Shown here: positions 1-5,661 of the stretch, in pieces
Layout: every line of letters starts with the position of its first letter
How positions within the stretch are numbered: the first letter of the stretch is position 1
Assembly: GCA_007124415.1 (NCBI GenBank)
Contig: SLFE01000069.1
Location: forward strand, 1 to 5,661
Reading direction: 5' to 3'
DNA: 5,661 nucleotides
From: Waddliaceae bacterium
Lineage (GTDB): Bacteria > Chlamydiota > Chlamydiia > Chlamydiales > SLFE01
Program-made: the position numbers and the translations under genes
The notes under the pieces: model-generated
The model's input: the letters and a program-made list of their open reading frames with translations, nothing else
The model's database searches: none
Told to the model about the DNA's origin: nothing

Positions 1-231
1 GATGTACAATCCATTCGATGCCGCTTCCCTTAATATGTTTCCGAAGGGATCGAATTCACGGGTTATGGAAAAAAGGCTGTTGCCGTCCGATGCCTTGACT
101 AAATCCCCCAGCTTGTTTGTCCGATAGCTCAGATTGACTGATCCGTCGGAAGACTTAAGGGACTCTATAAATCCAAGTGCATTGTACGTATAGAAGGGGG
201 TTTGGCCGTTTGGCAGGGTTTTTGATGCTAG
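1..231 (-). pseudogene. RHS/YD-repeat protein fragment, interrupted by IS630 (runs off left edge)
   Basis: Reading the minus strand from 231 gives an uninterrupted RHS shell segment: it starts LASKTLPNGQTPFYTYNALG and passes through SYRTNKLGDLV and REFDPFGNILRE before leaving the window at GLYI. It aligns without gaps to 3933-4163 inside the large RHS gene, with 8 mismatches in 231 bases. Four of these change the protein (L to P, E to K, V to G, T to S) and four are silent, so the reading frame has been kept. The 5' part of this copy is missing: the sequence breaks exactly at a CTAG where the IS630 element begins. No start codon or promoter remains on this side. It could be a dead remnant or the core end of an orphan RHS C-terminal module whose tip lies beyond the left edge. 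The window cannot tell which. Confidence 0.9.
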
Positions 232-241
232 TGTCTAATTG
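231..241 (+). repeat. IS630 left terminal inverted repeat
   Basis: GTGTCTAATTG is the exact reverse complement of 1358-1368. The pairing weakens further inward (TATATATT against CAAAAATT). The TA at 229-230 is the left half of the presumed target duplication. Confidence 0.9.
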
Positions 242-297
242 TATATATTCATAAACATAATTTCAGTTTACAGTTATTATGAACGACATTTAACATT

Positions 298-302
298 GGA
301 GG
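298..302 (+). promoter_or_regulatory. Shine-Dalgarno for the IS630 transposase start
   Basis: GGAGG lies four bases before ATG at 307 (GGAGG-ATAA-ATG). This fixes the start of the transposase. No convincing -35/-10 pair is visible in the AT-rich 231-297 leader; TATTAT at 275-280 is -10-like but has no well-spaced -35 partner. Confidence 0.7.
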
Positions 303-306
303 ATAA

Positions 307-1364
307 ATGTCGAGGATCGCTGTGTCTCTTAATTGTACAGATGAAGAAAAACGCATATTAAAGAAGTGGAGCTCAGGAGCTAAAATAGAAAAACGACTCC
401 ACGATAGAGCAAAAATCATTTTACGCTGCTTAGATGGCAAGAAAAATATTGAAGTTGCAGTTGAATTGGGTATCAGCAGGTTGACTGTTGCCAAATGGAG
501 AAATCGATTTGCTATAAAGGGCATTGAGGGACTTGCTGATAGTCCAAGATCCGGAAAACCAAAAACATACGATACGGCTTTTCGAAATAACGTTTTACAG
601 ACCCTCGAACAACCCCCTCCCAAGGGGCAATCATCCTGGGACGGCAAAAGCTTAGCAAAAGTAGTTAATGGTTCAGATGATGCTGTTTGGAGGATTCTTC
701 GAAAAGAAGGAATACAGTTGCAGCGCTGTAGAAGTTGGTGTGTAAGCACAGACAAGGAGTTTGCAAAAAAATCGGCTGACATCATCGGCCTTTATCTCGA
801 CCCCCCTCAAAACGCCTTAGTGCTATGCGTTGATGAAAAGCCGAGCATTCAAGCAATAGAACGAGCTAGAGGCTATGTGCAAACGTTCAGTGGTAAAGTG
901 GTGCAAGGGTTAAAGAGCACTTATAAACCGCATGGTGTGCTTAATCTGTTTGCAGCATTAAATGTAGCGACAGGAGAGGTTAAGACGCAGACAACCAAGC
1001 AGAAGAAACGTCCAGACTTTTTTAGACAAAGTGGTTCAAGACGTCTCTCCGGATCAGGAAGTACACATTATCTTGGATAATTATTGCATCCACAAAAAAA
1101 TGATGACTGGCTAAAGAAACATCCCAACGTCTTTTTTGATTCACACCAACATCTGCCAGTTGGTTGAATCAGGTTGAAATTTGGTTTGGAATTCTATCGA
1201 GGAAACAGCTTAAAAACGCAAGCTTTAAAAGTATAGAAGAGTTGCGTAGAGCAATAGAGGACTTTGTCGAGGTTTATCATGAGGGGGCTAAGCCATTTGT
1301 TTGGAGGAAGCGAGAGGTAAAAGGTTCCCAGCTTAAAAATAAGATAGTTAATTTTTGCAATTAG
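307..1364 (+). pseudogene. IS630-family transposase, broken by three frameshifts
   Basis: This is a DDE transposase that would cut and join the IS630 ends. The first 239 residues are in frame from ATG 307: an N-terminal helix-turn-helix region (about residues 46-70, with VAVELGISRLTVAKWRNRF) and the first catalytic Asp at about residue 176 in VDEKPSIQAIE. At the T6 run 1018-1023 the frame slips; removing one T restores DFLDKVVQDV and leads to the second Asp in ILDNYCIHK (codon 1076-1078). At the A7 run 1094-1100 one base is missing before NDDWLKKHPNVFF. At about 1132-1142 another base is missing before FTPTSASWLNQVEIWFGIL, which carries the third catalytic residue, Glu 1176-1178. The end is KIVNFCN and TAG at 1362-1364. 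The net change is minus one base, so the repaired protein would be 352 residues, a normal IS630 length. The identity is clear from the motifs. Whether the shifts are genuine decay or homopolymer sequencing errors cannot be decided here. Confidence 0.92.
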
Positions 1365-1368
1365 ACAC
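1358..1368 (-). repeat. IS630 right terminal inverted repeat
   Basis: CAATTAGACAC is the reverse complement of the left end at 231-241. The transposase stop codon (1362-1364) lies inside it. The TA at 1369-1370 follows immediately, then a G completing CTAG. Confidence 0.9.
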
Positions 1369-1623
1369 TAGTTCGATGGCTTGTTTTCCAATGAGTTGTT
1401 GAAGGAATGCTTTTTCTTCTTGCAGTGCCTTTGCCTCTCGACGCTCTGCGGCATCTGTGGTAAACATTGACGGTGCTCCTTGTTCCAGTTCCCTCTTCCA
1501 CTGACTGACTTGAACAGGATGTAGTCCATGTCGGGATGCAATCTCATTGATAGTCTCACGCTCTCTCAGCGCCTCAATTGCTACTTTTCTTTTGAAATCT
1601 GGTGATCGTTTCTTTCTTTTCAT
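1369..1623 (-). pseudogene. IS3-family transposase orfA, truncated by IS630
   Basis: The ATG at 1623 opens a basic N-terminus (MKRKKRSPDFKRKVAIEALR), followed by a helix-turn-helix of the IS3 OrfA/InsE type (about residues 22-45, INEIASRHGLHPVQVSQWKREL) and the start of a leucine-rich coiled coil (about 59-85, ending IGKQAIEL). In intact relatives this coiled coil continues and orfA then frameshifts into orfB. Here codon 85 is the CTA of the CTAG junction and the frame runs into the IS630 end, adding six foreign residues (VSNCKN) before a stop at 1348. An AGAGG ten bases upstream (1634-1638) is a plausible ribosome site. The product would be a DNA-binding half without catalysis. It might act as a repressor of related IS copies, but that is speculation. 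Confidence 0.85.
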
Positions 1624-1650
1624 GCGTTGTAAACCTCTGGTTTAAAGTAA

Positions 1651-1656
1651 ATTATA
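1651..1656 (-). promoter_or_regulatory. -10 box upstream of IS3 orfA
   Basis: The minus strand reads TATAAT, a perfect -10 hexamer, 27 bases before the orfA ATG. The -35 region 16-17 bases upstream (GTGATT/TGATTA) is a poor match, so this would be a weak promoter. Confidence 0.45.
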
Positions 1657-1690
1657 CCAGGTTTACCTAACTTAATCACCCTAAAAAAAC

Positions 1691-1710
1691 TGTCCAATTT
1701 TTGGGGTCCA
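1691..1710 (-). repeat. Probable IS3-family terminal inverted repeat (one end only)
   Basis: The minus strand reads TGGACCCCAAAAATTGGACA, the kind of end seen in several IS3-family elements, lying upstream of orfA. It is itself an imperfect palindrome (TGGAC against GTCCA). The partner end is not in the window, so the assignment rests on position and resemblance. Confidence 0.55.
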
Positions 1711-1716
1711 CCTCAA

Positions 1717-1735
1717 ACCTCCTGTTTTTGGAGGT
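1717..1735 (-). other. Small hairpin after the putative immunity gene
   Basis: ACCTCC and GGAGGT pair as a six-base stem around a seven-base loop, 33 bases past the stop of the 1768-2415 gene. On the minus-strand transcript it is followed by only UUU and then GAGG, with no real U-tract. It is therefore a poor intrinsic terminator and may be incidental. It sits just outside the IS3 end. Confidence 0.3.
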
Positions 1736-1767
1736 AAAGCATTCAAAATCAGACTTGATATGTCAAA

Positions 1768-2415
1768 TTATTTCTTCATGCAATTTCCCTGTTCCCAGAC
1801 TATGTAAGATTCACCATCATAAGCACTTCCTATTATATAAATTGCACTTTGAGAAATTAATTCTAAATGATATTGCATCAAATCTTTTTCAATAAAATGA
1901 GATCCTTTTGCCAACACAACCAACATGTGATACAACGCATTTGCTAAGCATACTACGTCTTCAACCTCATTAAAAGTATTTTTTTTATCCAATAAGTAAT
2001 AAATTTCATCTCTTAAAAGAACATAATCAATATCAAGCCTTTTAAAACTCTTATCAGTTGGACTGCGGATTACATCTTCTCCTATGCAAAAATTAGCAGG
2101 GTCTTGCTGAAGAAAATCATAAACAAAATTTGTAACCAATGATCTCGTATTAGGTACTTCTTCTAAATAACCACCATGGTTAGGCAATTTTATTATAGGT
2201 TTTGTAGTTCGAAGTATTCCACCATGCTTAAAATCATAAAGTTTGTCAAAGTTAGCATCATTGGGGAGAAATGTAAAAAAAGAACCTTTCGAAAAATCAA
2301 TTTTCTTCAAAATAGTATCAGATAAGCTATTACCCCAATCAATGTGATCCAAAAAATAAGTTAAAGTTCGTTCGAAATCTAAATTTATTTTATTCTTATC
2401 ATAATTCATGTTCAT
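1768..2415 (-). CDS. Unrecognised 215-aa protein, candidate immunity protein of the RHS toxin
   Basis: I do not recognise this family. The protein has 215 residues, no signal peptide and no convincing membrane segment, so it is probably cytoplasmic. It starts MNMNYDKNKINLDFERTLTY, has a central stretch with LDIDYVLLRDEIYYLLDKKN, then a likely helical region (EDVVCLANALYHMLVVLAKG), and ends EQGNCMKK. ATG 2415 is two bases beyond the TAG of the RHS gene (TAG-GC-ATG). A second ATG at 2409 is possible. Neither has a Shine-Dalgarno, so translation is probably coupled to termination of the toxin gene. In polymorphic toxin loci the gene directly after the toxin tip typically encodes its cognate immunity protein, and that is the basis of the proposal. 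GC is about 30% in sampled lines against about 50% in the RHS shell, which fits a cassette acquired separately. Role confidence is moderate; coding confidence is high. Confidence 0.8.
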   Translation of the reverse strand: MNMNYDKNKINLDFERTLTYFLDHIDWGNSLSDTILKKIDFSKGSFFTFLPNDANFDKLYDFKHGGILRTTKPIIKLPNHGGYLEEVPNTRSLVTNFVYDFLQQDPANFCIGEDVIRSPTDKSFKRLDIDYVLLRDEIYYLLDKKNTFNEVEDVVCLANALYHMLVVLAKGSHFIEKDLMQYHLELISQSAIYIIGSAYDGESYIVWEQGNCMKK

Positions 2416-2417
2416 GC

Positions 2418-5400
2418 CTATGGTTTTGGTTCACATCTTCCGTCAGGATATAACCTATAACCTTTATGATTTTTCTCCGGGTGATAATCCCAATGAGGAC
2501 CTTGAGGAGGACCATGTTCTAAATCAGGATGATAAGACTCGCCGGTTTCTTCATTATACCAATTTCCACGCCCGCTTGAAGGAGGTCCTCTTCCTTTCCA
2601 TTCAAATCCTTCAATGTTTGGGCATTCGGGATCCCACCCTAAATCATCCCATTTATATGGCACTCCATCGCGTAATTGTTGATTGACCCAATTTTCAACG
2701 TAGTGCGCTCCTTCGTGAACCGCGTAGGCAGCTGCTGCTGCCGCAACTGTGCAAATCAGTGTATCCATTATAGCAGCTCCGCAGACTATTTCCACAACGG
2801 GTATCGCGATCATAAAGACAAAACGGCCGTCAGGGTCGCAGTATTTAAGAGGGTTGTTGAAAAGATACTGGTAAAGGTTGCTCGAGTCGTGCTCTCCCGC
2901 AGGGTCTGTTGTCATCCAACGGGCGATGCGAGGGTTGTAGTATCTTTTGCCAAAGTAAATGAGCCCGGTCTCCGGATCGAACCGCTTGCCAGAGCATCTC
3001 CAAGGATTGAAGCACGATTCAGATTTGTCAATCGCTTCGCCAAAAGCGGTGTGGACATATTCATGGGTTATTTTTTTTGATTTAATATCAACAAGCTTTT
3101 TGACATTGCCGCAGGTGTCAAGTATCGGAGCGAATACTCCCCCGAGGAGCTCCATAGCAACAGGCTGATGGAGATCATTCCCAAGGGAAAGGCCGGCCGC
3201 CTTTAAATGCTTGAGGTAAAGATGCGGATGATATGCCGCCAGCTCATTATCACCATCGTAAAGGTAGATTTCACTCATAGCGTGGCGCTCTTTTTCATCT
3301 GTGAGAAGATACGCTTTTTTAGATACGCGCCTGCCGAGAGGGTCGTATTGGAAAATGACTTTTCGCCCCTCCTTCTTGGCTTCGGTCAGGCGGTTCAAAT
3401 GGTCGTATTTAAAAGCCGTTTTCCCGTCATGAATTAGGTTGCCGTTCAAATCATATTCGTATGTTTGGCTTCCTTTGGAGACAAGCTCGTCGAGGCCGTT
3501 GTACTCGAGCTTTTCATCATTCTTTTTGATTCTGTTAAAATGCGAGTCGTAGCTGTAGGATGTTTCGTTTTCCGATATGAGTTGGGAAAGTGCGTCATAC
3601 CGGTAGAATTGTGAAGTTCCGTCACTTGACATCTCAATGAGATTTCCATTTTCATCGTAGAGGCAGTTTTGCGTGTAATAAGGAGATATGGCCGATATTT
3701 TTCTGCCGTTTTCATCGTATTCATACTCCGCGCTGCCCAGTCCGCCGATCAGAGACTCGCGGATGAGGATTCCTGATTGATCGTAGGCGTCATATGTATG
3801 CTCGTACAGCAATTGTTTTTCAGGGCTCATTCGCTTTACAGAGCGAAGATAGAGGGGGTCATACTCGTAAGTAATGATCCCACCTGGAAATTTTATGCTT
3901 AAAGGCCGGTCGAAATGGTCGTAACTTTTTTCGATGTACAATCCATTCGATGCCGCTTCCCTTAAAATGTTTCCGAAGGGATCGAATTCACGGGTTATGG
4001 AAAAAAGGGTGTTGACATCCGATGCCTCGACTAAATCCCCCAGCTTGTTTGTCCGATAGCTCAGATTGACTGATCCGTCGGAAGACTTAAGGGACTCTAT
4101 AAATCCAAGTGCATTGTACGTATAGAAGAGGGTTTGGCCGTTTGGCAGGGTTTTCGAAGCTAGGAGTCCGCGGGGATTATAGGCATAGTGGGTCTCCCTC
4201 TTTTGGGAAGTGCCTTGACCGCGCGTTTCTTTTTGCAGCTTCCCCATCACGTTATATTCGTAACCGGTTGTTTGGGTGCGTTGATAGCGTCCTTCTTCAT
4301 AAATATCATCAATGACGGCTGTCAGATTGCCGCTCGGATCATACTGGTGTTCTGTATAAGAGAGGGTGGTTCCTTTTGAATCAAACACCTGCTCGCTAGC
4401 CATCCTGTCGAACGGGTCGTATGCGGTAACTGCTACTTTTCCGTAAGGATCGACAGATGTTTTTCTCAAGACATGGCAGCCTGAAGAATTCTTCCACCAA
4501 TCATCGTAGCTATAAACGGCGGCGTTTCCTTGAGGATCAATGCGTTCTTTTAAACGTCCGAAGGGATCATAAGAAAAGATTTCCGCTCTTCCGCATCGAT
4601 TAATCAACGAGCGGTTGCCGTCTTCGTCATACTCGTAGCTGACTTGATAAAGGATTTGATCTTGATTATCGGCTTTTGTTTCTTTGACAACGCGGTCTTG
4701 AAGGTCGTATTCAAAGCGATGGAAAAGGGTGTTGTCTCCGTTTACCTTCTTAACTAAAGCCAATCTTCCGAGAGAGTCATAAAAATACTCAATGATTCTT
4801 CCCTCTCGCTCTTCTTTAACCTTCCTTCCCGCTCCGTCATAATGGTAAGTCGTCGTATAGCCTTCCTTGTCTGTTTCCTGAAGGAGGTGGAAAGCGTTGT
4901 AAACGAATGACTCGGCGGCAAGCTTTTCCCCTGACGGCGAGTAAAGGGTCTTGGTTAAAACCCTCCCCAAAATATCCCTTTCATATTCAGTAATGATTCC
5001 TTCCCGGTCAACATGGCGGAGAAGAAATCCTTCTTTTGAATAAGCATACTCTTCTTTTAGACCGTCGGGATGGGTAATTTGCAGAGGCGATCCGTAGAGG
5101 TTTCGGGTTATCAAAGTTGTCTGTCCGACAGGATCTGTTTTTGAGATTTCGCGGCCCAGGGCATCGTATTGGAATGACGCCGCCACCTTTTCATTCCCTA
5201 CTGAAGGGTACACGACAGTCAGGGGTTTCAAAGTGATCGGATCGGGCTCATATCGTGTAATATTTGTCTCGTTTACCGTCTTTTGAATGAGCTGGTCATT
5301 GCTGTCGTATTCGTAATGATAAGTTTTTTGACTGCCGTCGCATCCGGCATGGCTTTCAGAGATCAGACGGCCTCTTAAATCATAAGCATAGTCTTTTTTG

Positions 5401-5661
5401 AGTCTTCCCGAAAACGAGACGGAAGAGATGAGATAGCCGTTCTCATTGTATTGGTAGGTCGCTGTTTGCCCGAGGGCGTTTGTCTCGGAAACTAAATTCC
5501 CTCTTTCATCGTACTCTTTTCGCAAGGAATACCGGTAGAACCCTTCAGAGTCGTAAACATCCTCTTGGCAGACATTGCCGTACCGGTCATAAGACAAGTG
5601 GATTTTTTTTATGGTTTCCTCTTTTTCTCCTGTCGAATACTTCTCCTCGATCCATTCGGGC
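2418..5661 (-). CDS. RHS/YD-repeat polymorphic toxin with C-terminal type 37-like toxin tip (5' end outside window)
   Basis: The frame is open from the right edge, where it reads PEWIEEKYSTGEKEETIKKI, so the true start is outside; the TTG at 5597 is internal. 1080 residues are visible. Numbering from that TTG: residues 1 to about 860 are a YD-repeat shell (YDRYGN, YDERGN, YDALGR, YDENGN, YDPLGR and many more) of the kind that folds into a hollow cage around a toxin. Residues 864-924 are the RHS-associated core (RFDPETGLIYFGKRYYNPRI, then NNPLKYCDPDG), where such proteins are usually cleaved. Residues 926-960 are strongly hydrophobic, probably a membrane-interacting segment, followed by HEGAH at 961-965. 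Residues about 1000-1059 form the tip, with GNWYNEETGESYHPDL, GPHWDY and YPDGRCEPKP, resembling polymorphic toxin type 37 from memory; its activity is not known to me. Such proteins are delivered to neighbouring cells or hosts by a secretion system, not visible here. A 231-base internal segment is duplicated at the left edge. Confidence 0.93.
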   Translation of the reverse strand, partial: PEWIEEKYSTGEKEETIKKIHLSYDRYGNVCQEDVYDSEGFYRYSLRKEYDERGNLVSETNALGQTATYQYNENGYLISSVSFSGRLKKDYAYDLRGRLISESHAGCDGSQKTYHYEYDSNDQLIQKTVNETNITRYEPDPITLKPLTVVYPSVGNEKVAASFQYDALGREISKTDPVGQTTLITRNLYGSPLQITHPDGLKEEYAYSKEGFLLRHVDREGIITEYERDILGRVLTKTLYSPSGEKLAAESFVYNAFHLLQETDKEGYTTTYHYDGAGRKVKEEREGRIIEYFYDSLGRLALVKKVNGDNTLFHRFEYDLQDRVVKETKADNQDQILYQVSYEYDEDGNRSLINRCGRAEIFSYDPFGRLKERIDPQGNAAVYSYDDWWKNSSGCHVLRKTSVDPYGKVAVTAYDPFDRMASEQVFDSKGTTLSYTEHQYDPSGNLTAVIDDIYEEGRYQRTQTTGYEYNVMGKLQKETRGQGTSQKRETHYAYNPRGLLASKTLPNGQTLFYTYNALGFIESLKSSDGSVNLSYRTNKLGDLVEASDVNTLFSITREFDPFGNILREAASNGLYIEKSYDHFDRPLSIKFPGGIITYEYDPLYLRSVKRMSPEKQLLYEHTYDAYDQSGILIRESLIGGLGSAEYEYDENGRKISAISPYYTQNCLYDENGNLIEMSSDGTSQFYRYDALSQLISENETSYSYDSHFNRIKKNDEKLEYNGLDELVSKGSQTYEYDLNGNLIHDGKTAFKYDHLNRLTEAKKEGRKVIFQYDPLGRRVSKKAYLLTDEKERHAMSEIYLYDGDNELAAYHPHLYLKHLKAAGLSLGNDLHQPVAMELLGGVFAPILDTCGNVKKLVDIKSKKITHEYVHTAFGEAIDKSESCFNPWRCSGKRFDPETGLIYFGKRYYNPRIARWMTTDPAGEHDSSNLYQYLFNNPLKYCDPDGRFVFMIAIPVVEIVCGAAIMDTLICTVAAAAAAYAVHEGAHYVENWVNQQLRDGVPYKWDDLGWDPECPNIEGFEWKGRGPPSSGRGNWYNEETGESYHPDLEHGPPQGPHWDYHPEKNHKGYRLYPDGRCEPKP
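2421..2610 (-). other. Variable C-terminal toxin tip of the RHS protein
   Basis: This is the last 60-odd residues of the RHS protein, rich in Gly, Pro, Trp, Tyr and His. Conserved-looking signatures are GNWYNEETGES, HPDL (residues 1023-1026), GPHWDY (1033-1038) and YPDGR (1050-1054). The pattern matches my recollection of the Ntox37 polymorphic toxin domain. His, Asp and Arg in these motifs are candidates for a nuclease-like active site, but that is inference. GC here is about 43% in a sampled line, between the shell and the following gene, as might be expected at a cassette boundary. Confidence 0.6.
2826..3008 (-). other. RHS repeat-associated core domain
   Basis: It begins NPWRCSGKRFDPETGLIYFG, continues KRYYNPRIARWMTTDPAGEH and ends NNPLKYCDPDG. 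This is the standard conserved block that separates the YD-repeat shell from the variable tip in RHS proteins. The terminal DPDG corresponds to the DPxG motif after which the sequence normally diverges between paralogues. Confidence 0.92.
3933..4163 (-). repeat. Direct repeat of 1-231, inside the RHS shell
   Basis: This segment matches 1-231 in the same orientation, without gaps, with 8 mismatches (96.5% identity by hand count). Its left-copy counterpart ends at a CTAG (228-231), and the same CTAG is present here uninterrupted at 4160-4163. This shows the left copy had a native CTAG target where the IS630 element now sits. Beyond 4163 the intact gene continues with sequence absent from the left copy. 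Confidence 0.95.

Larger units (their letters stand above)
231..1368 (+). mobile_element. IS630-family insertion sequence, 1138 bp, degenerate
   Basis: The element begins GTGTCTAATTG at 231 and ends CAATTAGACAC at 1368, a perfect 11-bp terminal inverted repeat. TA is present immediately outside both ends (229-230 and 1369-1370), as expected for the IS630/Tc1-mariner group, which targets and duplicates TA. With the flanking C and G the junctions read CTAG, the preferred target known for IS630 itself. It carries one transposase reading region almost end to end, whose stop codon lies inside the right inverted repeat. The transposase is frameshifted, so the copy is probably not autonomous. The two flanks are unrelated to each other (RHS on the left, IS3 orfA on the right), so this is not a simple single insertion. 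Confidence 0.92.
1369..1710 (-). mobile_element. IS3-family insertion sequence, 5' end only
   Basis: This is the proximal end of an IS3-like element on the minus strand: an apparent terminal sequence (1691-1710), a short leader with a TATAAT box, and the first 85 codons of orfA. The rest of orfA, all of orfB (the DDE integrase-like half) and the distal inverted repeat are absent, replaced at 1369 by the IS630 element. The outer boundary is placed at 1710 from the TGGACCCC start of the terminal motif. With no second end to pair it against, this limit is approximate by several bases, and no target duplication can be checked. Confidence 0.75.

Noticed and set aside
249..785. 178-aa open frame on the minus strand
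   Set aside because: It lies antisense to the well-supported IS630 transposase (HTH and VDEKP motifs on the plus strand) and has no recognisable domain.
1164..1364. Separate small gene of 66 aa
   Set aside because: WLNQVEIWFGIL is the third catalytic block of the IS630 transposase, so this is the 3' part of the frameshifted gene, not an independent one.
1701..1895. 64-aa plus-strand open frame spanning the IS3 end and the immunity gene 3' end
   Set aside because: It overlaps the IS terminus and runs antisense to the better supported 1768-2415 gene.
2408..3437. Several plus-strand open frames (2408-2686, 2676-3080, 2959-3168, 3207-3437)
   Set aside because: All are antisense to the continuous RHS frame, carry no domain signatures, and are explained by the absence of stops opposite the repeat codons.
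3446..3724. 92-aa minus-strand open frame within the RHS gene
   Set aside because: It is an out-of-frame reading of YD-repeat DNA, with Thr/Lys-rich low-complexity composition from shifted repeat codons.
4109..4379. Plus-strand open frames opposite the RHS shell
   Set aside because: These are shadows of the YD-repeat coding sequence with no supporting ribosome site or motif.
5595..5597. TTG as the start of the RHS gene
   Set aside because: The frame stays open upstream to the window edge with charged, RHS-like sequence and no ribosome site, so the codon is internal and the gene is partial.
3010..5661. The regular YD units as a DNA tandem repeat or CRISPR-like array
   Set aside because: The periodicity is at protein level with divergent nucleotide sequence and no constant repeat/spacer structure; it is the normal RHS shell.

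Overview
The window is an accessory island built around an RHS/YD-repeat polymorphic toxin gene on the minus strand. The gene enters from the right edge and ends at 2418. Read 5'->3' it gives a long YD-repeat shell (5661 to about 3010), the conserved RHS-associated core (about 3008-2826), a hydrophobic linker containing an HEGAH motif (about 2825-2703), and a short C-terminal tip (about 2610-2421) that resembles, from memory, the polymorphic toxin type 37 (Ntox37) family. Two bases after its stop comes an AT-rich 215-residue gene (2415-1768). It is not a family I recognise, and its position makes it the best candidate for the cognate immunity protein.

Downstream of this pair is a layered mobile-element scar: the 5' end of an IS3-family element with a truncated orfA (1623-1369), then a 1138-bp IS630-family element (231-1368) with 11-bp inverted ends and TA at both junctions. 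The IS630 transposase gene is broken by three apparent frameshifts, each next to a homopolymer, so its three catalytic acidic residues lie in three different frames.

Left of the IS630 element, 1-231 is a second RHS gene fragment, 223/231 identical to 3933-4163 and in the same orientation. It remains open in frame and leaves through the left edge, so another RHS C-terminal end may lie outside. The two flanks of the IS630 element do not belong together (RHS on one side, IS3 orfA on the other), yet each looks like a CTAG insertion target in its own right. This suggests that recombination between two IS630 copies, or a related rearrangement, brought these pieces together. The direct repeat could in turn allow exchange of the toxin tip by homologous recombination.

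Organism: mid-GC shell gene (about 50% in a sampled line), AT-rich cassette gene (about 30%), several IS families and RHS duplications. These fit a Gram-negative or environmental bacterium with an expanded RHS repertoire. The style of the RHS protein reminds me of environmental Chlamydiae (Parachlamydia/Waddlia-like), but this is a weak impression and no marker gene in the window settles it.
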